Source: Vampirovibrio sp041737375 (GTDB lineage: Bacteria > Cyanobacteriota > Vampirovibrionia > Vampirovibrionales > Vampirovibrionaceae). From it: a stretch of DNA of 64,000 nucleotides. Numbering within the stretch: the stretch's first letter is position 1; the number at the start of each line of letters is the position of its first letter. Below the pieces are notes generated by a model. The model had not been told where the DNA came from. It did no database searches and saw nothing but the letters and a program-made list of their open reading frames with translations. The DNA is taken from positions 62,001 to 126,000 of the forward strand of contig NZ_JBGSRV010000010.1 of the NCBI RefSeq assembly GCF_041737375.1, in the 5' to 3' direction. Shown here in pieces: positions 35,934-44,481 of the stretch. The translations under genes and the position numbers were made by a program.

Positions 35934-37529
35934 GTGTCGCGTTTGAGTATTTCCCGTTTTCTGCGTCAGTCTGTCTTATCGATTTCCCTGGTAGGATTGC
36001 TGGGCTTTGGCGCCCTAGCCACCAGCTTGCCGGGCTGGACAGAAGCCGGGGTGGCCCAGTACCCGCAGCCCATTCATATCACCCTGTTGCAACTCAACGA
36101 TGTATATCAACTGGCCCCGGATAAACCCTCTGAACCGGGCGGGTTTGCCCGTATTGCCACCTTACGCCAGCGCATTCAGGCCGAAAACCCTCATACTTTT
36201 TTAATTTTAGCCGGAGACACCCTGTCCCCTTCTCCGGGGGCCAAGCTGTTTTACGGAAAACAGATGATCGATCTGTGGAATCAGGTGGGGCTGGATGTGG
36301 CCACCCTGGGCAATCATGAGTTTGACTTTGGCAATGACATTTTATTGCAACGCATTCAGGAATCCCGGTTCCAGTGGGTCAGCGCTAACGTAATGGACAA
36401 AACCACCGGCAAGCCCTTTGGCTCGGTATTGCCCTACGTGATCAAAACGGTCAACGGGGTAAAAATCGGCTTTTTCGGGTTGCTGACCCCCGACACCAAA
36501 AATGCCTCCAGCGCTGGCCCCAACGTGGAATTTAAAGATCCCACCTACACCGCCTGCGCCACGGTTAGCCAAATGCGGCAGGCAGGCGCGGACGTCATTA
36601 TCGCCATCACCCACCTCACGCTGGATGAAGACAAGCGGGTGGCCAGCAATATGAATCATGCCGTAGCCATGGTAATGGGCGGGCATGAGCATACCTTGCT
36701 GCAATCGGTGGTGCAGGGTACCCCCATTTACAAAGTAGGCTCCGATGCCCGCACCATGGGCCGTTACGATTTGTGGCTGGACCCTGAAACCCATCGCCTG
36801 CAAAGCATGGATGCGCAAATGCTACCAGTGGATCAGTCCATTCCCGACGATCCCAAGGTGGCGGCCAGTGTGCAGGCTTACCTGAACCAGATTGAAGCCG
36901 GACTGGGAGAAACCATTGGTCAAACCACGGTGCCCTTGAACGCCCTGCAAGCCGATAACCGCAGCCAGGAAACCAATTTAGGCAATTTTTTAGCCGATGC
37001 CTACCGGGCCAAACTGAAAACCGACGTGGCGGTTTTAAACGGGGGTTCAATCCGGGCCAACAAAATCTACCCGGCAGGCCCTATTACCCGAAAAGACGTG
37101 TCCACTATCCTGCAATTCGCAGGGCCGGTGCTGAAGGTGGAAGTCTCTGGCAAAATTTTAAAACAGGCGCTGGAAAATGGGGTGAGCCGTCTGGGAGAAG
37201 AGGCGGGCCGCTTTCCACAAGTGTCCGGGCTCAAGTTTGTTTATGATCCCGTTAAGCCCATCGGCAGCAGAGTACTGAGCGTTAGTGTAAACGGCCAGCC
37301 CCTGAACGAGGGGAAGACTTACACTCTGGCCACACCGGCTTATCTGGTGCTGAAGGGTGGGGATGACTACGTTATGCTGAAATCCGCCAAAGTATTAAAC
37401 GATCCCCAAGAGGCGCTTTCGGATTCTGAAATTGTGCAAGAAGCCATTCAGCAAGCCAAGACCATTGCTCCTCAGGTGGAGGGACGCATTCACGCCACCA
37501 CCAGCAAGCCGCTCCCCAATAAAATTTAA
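35934..37529 (+). CDS. Secreted 5'-nucleotidase / UshA-like metallophosphatase
   Basis: The 531-residue protein starts at a GTG with GAGG 7 bases upstream and has a signal segment (SISLVGLLGFGALATS). The N-terminal metallophosphatase domain shows LLQLNDVYQL, LAGDTLSP, LGNHEFDFG and MGGHEHT. The C-terminal 5'-nucleotidase domain includes NLGNFLADAYR, VLNGGSIRA and LKGGDDY. Such enzymes release phosphate and nucleosides from nucleotides outside the cytoplasm. Its stop overlaps the stop of the convergent gene by 4 bases. Confidence 0.92.
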   Translation: MSRLSISRFLRQSVLSISLVGLLGFGALATSLPGWTEAGVAQYPQPIHITLLQLNDVYQLAPDKPSEPGGFARIATLRQRIQAENPHTFLILAGDTLSPSPGAKLFYGKQMIDLWNQVGLDVATLGNHEFDFGNDILLQRIQESRFQWVSANVMDKTTGKPFGSVLPYVIKTVNGVKIGFFGLLTPDTKNASSAGPNVEFKDPTYTACATVSQMRQAGADVIIAITHLTLDEDKRVASNMNHAVAMVMGGHEHTLLQSVVQGTPIYKVGSDARTMGRYDLWLDPETHRLQSMDAQMLPVDQSIPDDPKVAASVQAYLNQIEAGLGETIGQTTVPLNALQADNRSQETNLGNFLADAYRAKLKTDVAVLNGGSIRANKIYPAGPITRKDVSTILQFAGPVLKVEVSGKILKQALENGVSRLGEEAGRFPQVSGLKFVYDPVKPIGSRVLSVSVNGQPLNEGKTYTLATPAYLVLKGGDDYVMLKSAKVLNDPQEALSDSEIVQEAIQQAKTIAPQVEGRIHATTSKPLPNKI

Positions 37530-37909
37530 GGGGATTTATCGCTTTGACTCGCGCTGATTTGGTGGCTGACCAACTGTTGCAAGGCCCGAGAAGACAACGG
37601 CCAGCCACTATATTTGCGAATAGGCAGCGACAGTTGGCTCACCGAAGTGTTTTCCGGCAGCGGATAACTCAAGCCTGCCAAAGAAGCCACACAAGCGGCA
37701 TCTCGGCTAACAGCGGTAATTTTTCCATCCGTATGAAACTGCAATTCAGTACCGGGCGAACAAAGCACACCACCCTCTGAACTTAAATACCCGTGTAAAT
37801 TGCGGTACCAATCGTACCAGTTGGCAGGCTGTTTGGCCTGAGCTGGCAAGCCACTCAGCCCCAGCATTAACAAAGCACTCAGGGCAAGCCCTGTTTTAAA
37901 AACGCTCAT
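37526..37909 (-). CDS. Small secreted protein, paralogue of the 38007 gene product
   Basis: The protein has 127 residues from the ATG at 37909, with signal peptide KTGLALSALLMLGLSGLPAQA. The mature part has NWYDWYRNLHGYL, GGVLC-PGTEL-F, TDGKI-AV, DAACVASLAG and YPLPENTSVS-LSLPIR. The same skeleton (WYxWY, GGxxC, SGK, C-ASxxG, FPLP, LPVR) recurs in the product of 38007-38609, so the two are paralogues. The alternation of strand and acidic/glycine turns loosely recalls TonB/TolA C-terminal domains, but this is only a suggestion. Two conserved cysteines could form a disulfide. Confidence 0.65.
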   Translation of the reverse strand: MSVFKTGLALSALLMLGLSGLPAQAKQPANWYDWYRNLHGYLSSEGGVLCSPGTELQFHTDGKITAVSRDAACVASLAGLSYPLPENTSVSQLSLPIRKYSGWPLSSRALQQLVSHQISASQSDKSP

Positions 37910-38006
37910 CAACCATCACTCACTTTTCGCAATTGAACCAACCTTTATTGTATAAAACTTTTAAAAGAAACGGTTCTTCAAAATTGCTCGCCCCCGTTTT
38001 TATAGC

Positions 38007-38609
38007 TTACTCCGATTTCATTCTAATTCTGGAGTAAATCTCATCTCGGGTAGCTGGAGGGCCTTGCCCCGCCCGAACCGGTAAAATCAAGGCATCCAAC
38101 GTGGTGCTAGAAGGCAAGGGAAAACGTCGCCCCATCACAGAAGCAATGCAGCCGGTGTCAAAGGTCAGGGCTTCCATCTTTCCGCTGCGATAAAATTTAA
38201 TGGGGGTTCCCAAAGCACAGCGCAACCCGCCGGTTTTTCCAATGTAGGTGCGAGCCGCCATATACCAGGCATACCAGTCCACCCCATCCCGTTCGGAATC
38301 AATGGCCTGTTGCAGAGTTTGTACTTTGCCGGTAATGATGGGGGTAGAGGCATTGCTAATGGGTATTTCCCCCTGCTTTTCCGCCCGACCTTCCAAAGGT
38401 TTTAAAGGTTGAGCCTCAAGCGGTTGATGTTGGGTCGTATCTACCAACGGCTTGAAGAATGGCTCTGTTTCCAGCGTTAAATCGGGCTGAACCGCAAGGG
38501 CTGAAGCGCTGAGCAACCCCAACAAGGCAAGCGCAAGCATCAACCCGGGGCTTAATTGCCCAACAAGGCGCTTCAGCACCCGATTACCTAAGCTGACTTC
38601 TACCGACAT
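38007..38609 (-). CDS. Secreted or membrane-anchored protein, paralogue of the 37526 gene product
   Basis: The 200-residue protein has a hydrophobic segment (LMLALALLGLLSASALA, about 20-37). A polar linker leads to a C-terminal domain with VDWYAWYMAARTYI, TGGLRCALGT, YRSGKMEAL, DTGCIASVMG and FPLPSSTTLDALILPVR. The spacing of the two cysteines and the FPLP motif match the shorter paralogue 100 bases downstream. The two probably arose by duplication and have no recognised family. AGTATA at 38726-38731 could be its -10 (TATACT on this strand). Confidence 0.65.
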   Translation of the reverse strand: MSVEVSLGNRVLKRLVGQLSPGLMLALALLGLLSASALAVQPDLTLETEPFFKPLVDTTQHQPLEAQPLKPLEGRAEKQGEIPISNASTPIITGKVQTLQQAIDSERDGVDWYAWYMAARTYIGKTGGLRCALGTPIKFYRSGKMEALTFDTGCIASVMGRRFPLPSSTTLDALILPVRAGQGPPATRDEIYSRIRMKSE

Positions 38610-38725
38610 TGGCTTGCAACCCTCAATTTTGCACTCTGATCATAGCAGTTTGGGAGTTTGAGGCACTCATTCAAACATAGGAACCCCAATATAAACCGGA
38701 TCTACATCCCATGGATGATGAAGCA

Positions 38726-38831
38726 AGTATATTTAATCTATATACTAAAGTTATCCAATAGGCTGTCTTCCTCAACTACTCAACAAATGCTCATTCATTA
38801 CACCCCTTGCCTCCGGCGAGGGGTTATTTTT
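38726..38831 (+). ncRNA. Candidate small RNA with strong terminator, no associated gene
   Basis: A perfect inverted repeat, AGTATAT (38726-38732) and ATATACT (38740-38746), gives a TATACT -10-like box on each strand. About 55 bases further is a Rho-independent terminator on the plus strand: ACCCCT (38802-38807) pairs with AGGGGT (38819-38824), with an inner GCC/GGC, then TATTTTT. Both flanking genes are on the minus strand and no credible coding frame lies between, so the terminator would end a short RNA of about 75-80 bases. No -35 box is convincing. Confidence 0.35.
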
Positions 38832-38849
38832 AGGCAAAGCGCCTGCCGT

Positions 38850-39923
38850 TTACAGGCGGGACCAGCCAAATAACGGCCTATGGGAGTTCACAGGCTCAAC
38901 GCAAAAAATGTGATGTTCAAATAAATCAGACTTCAGCAAACTTTCCACGGTCACCGTTTCAATCGGCCCCTGCCAAGGCACCTCATTGGCCCGAACCCGA
39001 GGATCCGAAGCCGCAAAAAGGCGCTGCCAAAAACTCACGTTCAGGCCACCGGGCTTGTAATTTCGACCAATATCAGCCAGCAACCGCTCAGGATCAGCCT
39101 CCGCCTTGGCAGCGGCCAGCATCATTAATAAGGTCCACTTATTACAATTTAAACTGGTTTTACTGTGCGGGGCGGAAACCAAATTATAATTAGGGGTAAA
39201 GGCCAGATTTTTGTACCAGCCACTTTCAAACAGCGCTTTTAAACCCGCCTGAGCGCCGGGGGGCGGAATCAGCAGCAAAGCCTCTTTTTTGTACCCGCCC
39301 TGCTGATAAAAAAAATCGACCGGATCAGTCCAGCGGATTTCACACGTTGGCGGATAGGGGCGAAGCCATTGCAAAGGCCGCTTTTTACCCGAGGGATCTA
39401 ACTTTTTATCCAGTTGCCGCTCTACCAGGTTATAAATTTTCCATTGGTTTTGTTCAGGGTGAAAGCAGGCAATACCGGTATGCAGCATGCCCGTGGCATC
39501 ATGCTTTTTAAGTCCCAATCCCCCCTGACGGGCCACCACCGCAAACTGGACGTTGGCTTGACTGAGCGTAACAGCCATCCAGTCCGCCAACGCATCAGCG
39601 ACCTCAAACTTCATCAGCCGGGTTTTTTGAACCCGCTGCTGGGCTGGATCTTCGGGGGGTGCCGCCTTGACCCCACTGATAGCGGCCAGCGACTGGCTCA
39701 GCCCAATTTGAGTGTATAGCCGGATGGCATTAAAGACATGCAACGGAACATTCAGCAAAGGAGCTGGTGTAAAAGCATCCAGGGCCTCATCCAGCAAAAG
39801 ATCCTCATCCATTTCAGAGAGTTTGGGATGTGGTTCGGCCTTTCCAAACAACACACCGTTCCGGTTTCTCAAACCGGGGGAATTTGAAAAACCCAATGCA
39901 GCAGGTGAAGGCGATAGACGCAT
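38850..39923 (-). CDS. DUF2145-like protein
   Basis: The protein has 357 residues from the ATG at 39923, which has AGGAG 9 bases upstream; the frame extends to a TTG at 39932. The central part matches the DUF2145 pattern: QFAVVARQG, HTGIACFHPEQNQWKIYNL, DFFYQQ, EALLLIPPPGAQAGLKALF, then YNLVSAPHSKTSLNCNKWTL. DUF2145 proteins are usually secreted and of unknown function; the fold suggests a papain/NlpC-like or transglutaminase-like hydrolase. Here I see no signal peptide, and the first 60 residues are low-complexity, which is unusual. Confidence 0.6.
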   Translation of the reverse strand: MRLSPSPAALGFSNSPGLRNRNGVLFGKAEPHPKLSEMDEDLLLDEALDAFTPAPLLNVPLHVFNAIRLYTQIGLSQSLAAISGVKAAPPEDPAQQRVQKTRLMKFEVADALADWMAVTLSQANVQFAVVARQGGLGLKKHDATGMLHTGIACFHPEQNQWKIYNLVERQLDKKLDPSGKKRPLQWLRPYPPTCEIRWTDPVDFFYQQGGYKKEALLLIPPPGAQAGLKALFESGWYKNLAFTPNYNLVSAPHSKTSLNCNKWTLLMMLAAAKAEADPERLLADIGRNYKPGGLNVSFWQRLFAASDPRVRANEVPWQGPIETVTVESLLKSDLFEHHIFCVEPVNSHRPLFGWSRL

Positions 39924-40096
39924 TCTTTCCAACTCCTAAAGATCACGAAAGATCACTACTGGTTAAACCCAACAAGAAACCCAATGAGCACATCGGCTCA
40001 AAGCAGTCGCTTATGATAACACAAGCCTTGCCATGTATTTGCTCATCTTACTGGTAGAATATAGACGCCTTTAATTGTTTGCCGGAGTGCTGACTC

Positions 40097-43000
40097 GTGT
40101 TGACTACGCTTTCCCCCTCACTCAACGAAACACTGACCCACCAATACGTCCAACGGCTTCAACAGCTGGAAACCCAAGGGGGAAGCGACTTCTCCACAGC
40201 CCGCCATATTGCCCGAAACTTGCTGGGCAGCCGGAAAATTGGAGAAAATCAGGCTTTATTCGGCTTTTGGATACCCGGCCTGCAACAAGCGCCGCTGAAC
40301 AGTCAGCACCCGAACTTTCGGCTGGAACTGTTTATGCCCGCTCAACCCCTGAATTTAGAACAATGGCCCAAAGGCAGTTGCGCTGAGCGCAGCTTTACTA
40401 AAATATCCCTGCCCATGCAGGCTTGTGGCGATTACCTGCTGGCCGCGGTGGATCACCTGCCCATCGGCTCCCCCCAGCAAGAAGGGGCGTTTTACTGGGT
40501 ACAATACACCCCACCAAACGGTACCCCACTGATTTTACGGGATCCACTGGCTCAATCACTTCCCTTTGGGGTTTACGCCCCCGCCGAAGTGTATGACATG
40601 GCGGCGCTGCTGAAGAATCGAACCGATCTGGAATATTTCAAAACCCATTACCGGGACTGCTACGAAGACGGCACCATGCGGGCCAAGGACATTGGCATTA
40701 CTCTGGAAATTCACCCGGAAACCGCCACACAGGAAGGCACGCTGGCCGCCCTAACCGAGCATTATCAAGCGCTGGCTGAAAAAATTCGCAATAATCTGGC
40801 CCAAGGCAACGATCCTTACGCTGGCTTTACCGCCGCCGAACAAAACTGGGTGGCCTTTGATACCGTGGAGCTGACCCCCGAAGTGCCACCGGTGGAGCGG
40901 GAATCGGAAAGCAGCCCCAGCGGCGAGTTCTTTAAAATTACAGCCCCCGGTGAAAATACCATTACCGTGACCCTGAAAAAACCGGACATTTCCAACTGGG
41001 GTTATGATACGCCCATCATCGGCACCGGCGCGGTGAACCCCTCTATTTTACGCAGCGGCAGGCCCCATGAGTTTTTGGCATTGGTGGAAACCCTGCACAA
41101 CATGCCCCATCGGCCCATCCAGATTTCGCTGGACGCTGTGCTGGGGCACGCTGATTTTCAGGGGGCCAAGCTGCTGGAAACCCCGGAGCAACCAGCCGTA
41201 CTGCCCAACCAGCTTAAATATGTGCATAGCGCCTATTTTCGGGGCGCCAACATGTACGGGCGGGATTTGAACTACGGGCATGCGGTGGTGCGGGCCATTT
41301 TGCTGGAAATGTATCGCCGAAAAATCAACTTTGGGTTTGATTGCGTGCGGGTAGACGGCGGTCAGGACTTTGTGAAAACCATTGATCCGGTGACCGATTT
41401 CCGGGTGCAGGACGATGATTTTATTCGGGAAATGGTGACCCAGAAACAGGAAATTACCGACGCGGAAGGCAACAGCCTGACCCGCCGACTGGATATGAAC
41501 GTGGAAGACGGTCGCCCGTGGCCCAACGACATGAACTGGCTGTATAACGCCACCTACACCGAACATATTCTGAAACACGCCTTACCGGACAACGACCGGG
41601 TGAAGCAATGGGGTTCCCTGATTTTTGCCCATAACGTGCATGGTAAATTCAAGTGGTTCCAAAACAAATGGGATCGTTTCAAGGATACCTTCAAGGACGG
41701 TCAGGACTGGATTACCGGCCACTCCAACCACGATAACGCCCGCTATTACTACCGGCTGGTTTCCCCCAAGCCGGGACGGCTGTTTCAAAGTGGTCATCAT
41801 TTTGATGATTTCTACAACGATCAACTCGGCCCCGATTTACCCGCCGCCGCCCACACCGCCTTGGATAACCCCGCTTTAAGCGCCTTGGTGCTGGGCTTTT
41901 TGCCCGGTTCCCCCATGTTTTTTGTGAACGCTTTGTTCAGAACCCCCTGGCTGTTTTTCCGCAATACGGATGATCGCTACGGAGTAAAAGTGGTGGCCGA
42001 TGAAGGCAGCCGGTTTCTCACCTGGTATGTGAATGAGGATCTTTATAATCAGCCAGAATCATTCAAACCATTAAAAGCGCTGGGCTTTCAGCGGCTTAGC
42101 CAACTCATCCAACTCCTTGGCCAAGACCATGCAAAGCCCGCCTTTATGGATGTGCTGTTTAACCTGCACGAAACCATCAAAACCGATCCCACCATGGTGC
42201 TGTACTTGTTTGATGACCCCGCCGAACTGGGCGGATTTGTGGATGTAGAGGCCCTGAAAAACCACGCCCATGCCCTGCGCCATCCAGCTTCGGCAGAGGC
42301 CAAAGCGTGGGTGGAAACCCTGCAAGGGGCGCTGGCCCAAGATCCCATTGAGGCCGACCGCAAACTGTCATTTACCGCCAAATTTATAACCCGCACACTG
42401 GCCCACCAAACAGAGGCTCCAGAAAGCCTCATTACTCAAAAGCTGCTGTATCTGCAATCGCTTTATGAACAAAACCAAACCGACTTGCTGGCCTTGCTAT
42501 TAGAAGATGCAGCCCAACGGAACGGTTACGATATTTCAGCCTGGGGACAACATCCTGAGCTGGTGGCGGTGACCCCTGCCGAGTTGCTGACCAATGGGGT
42601 GATTCCACCCCCCACCCTGAAAGCCTTTGCAATGGCCTTTATGGAAGGGGCCAAGGAACTGTGCCTGCTCTCTCGCTACAGCGACCAGCAAGACAGCGCC
42701 CAAACCGCCTTTAACCTGGCCTTGCGGCGTTTTCGGCAAGAAAATACCTGGTTGGCAAAAAACCCGGTGAACGATTTGACCCTGGACTTTTTTAACCGCA
42801 AAATCCTGCCCAATGGGGCCAAAAACACCGGGGCCTTCTTTTCGGATCAGGGGGATGTGGTAAACGCCAACACCCTGTACTACGGCTGGCGCACCAGCCC
42901 GGATCAAAGCAAGCAGGTATTTTTGCTCGCCAACATGGAAGGCAAGCCACTGGCCCGCTTGGCCTTGGCCGATTTTTTACCCAATACCGAAACATGGCAG

Positions 43001-43123
43001 GTGATCGCCAGTTCCCCCGGACTGGGAGAGCTTCCAGAGAGCATCAACCATGAGTTTGTGCTGGAAAACGTGCGGAACGGGCAGGCCATTCTACTGGAAC
43101 GAAGCCTGAACCCCGCACCCTAA
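40097..43123 (+). CDS. gghA: Glucosylglycerol hydrolase GghA-like glycosidase
   Basis: The 1008-residue protein begins at a GTG with GGAG 10 bases upstream. Its text follows cyanobacterial GghA as I know it: FGFWIPG near the start, FYWVQY then RDPLAQSLPFGVYAPAEVYDM, later KPDISNWGYDTPIIG, GANMYGRDLN, ILLEMYRRKINFG, VRVDGGQDF (probable nucleophile Asp), NVEDGRPWP (probable acid Glu), GSLIFAHN and WITGHSNHDN. GghA degrades the compatible solute glucosylglycerol. It is somewhat longer than I remember for cyanobacterial members. Finding it in a non-photosynthetic genome suggests use or turnover of this osmolyte. The exact substrate is inferred. Confidence 0.78.
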   Translation: MLTTLSPSLNETLTHQYVQRLQQLETQGGSDFSTARHIARNLLGSRKIGENQALFGFWIPGLQQAPLNSQHPNFRLELFMPAQPLNLEQWPKGSCAERSFTKISLPMQACGDYLLAAVDHLPIGSPQQEGAFYWVQYTPPNGTPLILRDPLAQSLPFGVYAPAEVYDMAALLKNRTDLEYFKTHYRDCYEDGTMRAKDIGITLEIHPETATQEGTLAALTEHYQALAEKIRNNLAQGNDPYAGFTAAEQNWVAFDTVELTPEVPPVERESESSPSGEFFKITAPGENTITVTLKKPDISNWGYDTPIIGTGAVNPSILRSGRPHEFLALVETLHNMPHRPIQISLDAVLGHADFQGAKLLETPEQPAVLPNQLKYVHSAYFRGANMYGRDLNYGHAVVRAILLEMYRRKINFGFDCVRVDGGQDFVKTIDPVTDFRVQDDDFIREMVTQKQEITDAEGNSLTRRLDMNVEDGRPWPNDMNWLYNATYTEHILKHALPDNDRVKQWGSLIFAHNVHGKFKWFQNKWDRFKDTFKDGQDWITGHSNHDNARYYYRLVSPKPGRLFQSGHHFDDFYNDQLGPDLPAAAHTALDNPALSALVLGFLPGSPMFFVNALFRTPWLFFRNTDDRYGVKVVADEGSRFLTWYVNEDLYNQPESFKPLKALGFQRLSQLIQLLGQDHAKPAFMDVLFNLHETIKTDPTMVLYLFDDPAELGGFVDVEALKNHAHALRHPASAEAKAWVETLQGALAQDPIEADRKLSFTAKFITRTLAHQTEAPESLITQKLLYLQSLYEQNQTDLLALLLEDAAQRNGYDISAWGQHPELVAVTPAELLTNGVIPPPTLKAFAMAFMEGAKELCLLSRYSDQQDSAQTAFNLALRRFRQENTWLAKNPVNDLTLDFFNRKILPNGAKNTGAFFSDQGDVVNANTLYYGWRTSPDQSKQVFLLANMEGKPLARLALADFLPNTETWQVIASSPGLGELPESINHEFVLENVRNGQAILLERSLNPAP

Positions 43124-43156
43124 AGGCATCTCTGCCCTTTCACCCATGCCTGATGG

Positions 43157-43184
43157 TTCAAAAAAGCGCTAGGTTATCTATAAT
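43157..43184 (+). promoter_or_regulatory. Promoter of the 43220 gene
   Basis: TTCAAA (43157-43162) and a perfect TATAAT (43179-43184) are separated by 16 bases. The GAGGAG ribosome binding site and TTG start follow about 35 bases later. Confidence 0.5.
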
Positions 43185-43219
43185 GGAAACTACCAACACC
43201 CAACCGAGGAGACTCCGTT

Positions 43220-43597
43220 TTGAAAAATGTCACTATCGGGCTAGCGGCCTTGCTCTTACTGGCCTTTGGTTCTGTGCAGGCGTTTGCCAACTATGATCCG
43301 TATTTGCGCTTTTTTGTGTACGTTAAAAAGCAAAAAAAATGTAAAGAAGGTGCCTTGTGCGCCGACCCCAGTCAAGCCGCCCCTTCCGTCCGGGTTTCGA
43401 ATGGTTCGCCTTACCGCTACCGCTGCACCGGACAACTGACGGTGAGCGTAACCGACGGCGAACAAACCGTGGCGGAAACCGTTCGGGTGGACAAGTTCAT
43501 TGAGCCCAACGCCGCCTCGTTTGTAATTCGTCATTATGGCCCAGGCCAACAGCTGAGCGATTTAAAAACCAGCGGCGTGGATTGCACCGCCATTTAA
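43220..43597 (+). CDS. Small secreted cysteine-containing protein, unknown
   Basis: The 125-residue protein starts at a TTG (MKNVTIGLAALLLLAFGSVQAFA is a clean signal peptide), with GAGGAG upstream. The mature protein has Lys-rich VKKQKKCKEGALC and four cysteines in two pairs, plus beta-rich text (YRYRCTGQLTVSVTDGEQTVAETVRV). I do not recognise a family. It is probably periplasmic or secreted and disulfide-bonded, and has its own promoter. Confidence 0.6.
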   Translation: MKNVTIGLAALLLLAFGSVQAFANYDPYLRFFVYVKKQKKCKEGALCADPSQAAPSVRVSNGSPYRYRCTGQLTVSVTDGEQTVAETVRVDKFIEPNAASFVIRHYGPGQQLSDLKTSGVDCTAI

Positions 43598-43647
43598 ACC
43601 CGACTTGCGTGGGGTGATGGGCAAGCCCCGATGCTTTTTGGCGAACC

Positions 43648-44481
43648 CTACAACCGGGCCATTGGTGATGGGCCGGAAAAAGCGGACTGATAGGGGCTAG
43701 GCAACCCTCTGGGCGGCATCAAAAGCCCGGTTTGAACGCCTGACTGAGAAGCGAACGTGATCGGGAGAACCGCTGGTGGAGACGGATTCACCGCATTGCC
43801 GTTAGCGGGAAGGGCCTGCTCGGAAGGCTCATCCGGGCTTAAGCGAATACGCCCGTGGGTCGCCTTGCCCAACACCGCATCCACCCCTTTTATAAACACG
43901 GGCAACATTAAATTATTTAACCAAGGGGCAACCACCCCCAGCGCTAACACCGTACCAGCAATACTACCCGCCCGCATGGAGCCAGACACCGCAGCGGGAA
44001 TTTCCACCTTGTGAGGCAGCAAGCGGGCCAAAGCCGCCGGATCGTTCACCACCCGCTTCATCTCTTGCTCAATGTGGGCTTTTTGCTTCAGGGCATCGCT
44101 CCAGCCATTGGGAAACTTGGCGCTCCCCTTGGCCAAATCAAAGGTTTGGCCCGACTTTAACTTTAAAATAAACGGATTGCTTTCACCGGCCGGGGGATTG
44201 GCGTACAGCTTGCCACCCAACCAAGCTCCCAGTCGTTCAAAACTACTGGCAATGCCCAAATGACATCCCAGCGATAGCATTTCCTGAAACGCCAGACGCT
44301 CGGCGGAAAAGGCCCGGTCTTTGCGGGGGGTTTCCCGATCCAGCATCACAAACAAGGGGCGAGTGACCATGTTTACCCCAATAAAACCGGCAATAGCCCA
44401 TTTCATAAAACCGGGGCGGCTCACCACTTTTTCCACGGACTCACTCAGCAAGGCATTTCTCAAAGCTTGAACCGGACTCAT
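43648..44481 (-). CDS. Hydrophobic protein of unknown function, paralogue of the next gene upstream
   Basis: The 277-residue protein has hydrophobic segments near 28-45 (KWAIAGFIGVNMVTRPLFVM), 88-105 and 175-205, and a Pro/Ser-rich C-terminus. Its first half aligns with the product of 44478-45125 around an Arg/Lys-rich ...RPLFVMLDRETPRKDRAF-type segment, which suggests duplication. The ATG overlaps the upstream stop as ATGA and has GGAGGG 9 bases upstream. I recognise no family. Confidence 0.6.
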   Translation of the reverse strand: MSPVQALRNALLSESVEKVVSRPGFMKWAIAGFIGVNMVTRPLFVMLDRETPRKDRAFSAERLAFQEMLSLGCHLGIASSFERLGAWLGGKLYANPPAGESNPFILKLKSGQTFDLAKGSAKFPNGWSDALKQKAHIEQEMKRVVNDPAALARLLPHKVEIPAAVSGSMRAGSIAGTVLALGVVAPWLNNLMLPVFIKGVDAVLGKATHGRIRLSPDEPSEQALPANGNAVNPSPPAVLPITFASQSGVQTGLLMPPRGLPSPYQSAFSGPSPMARL

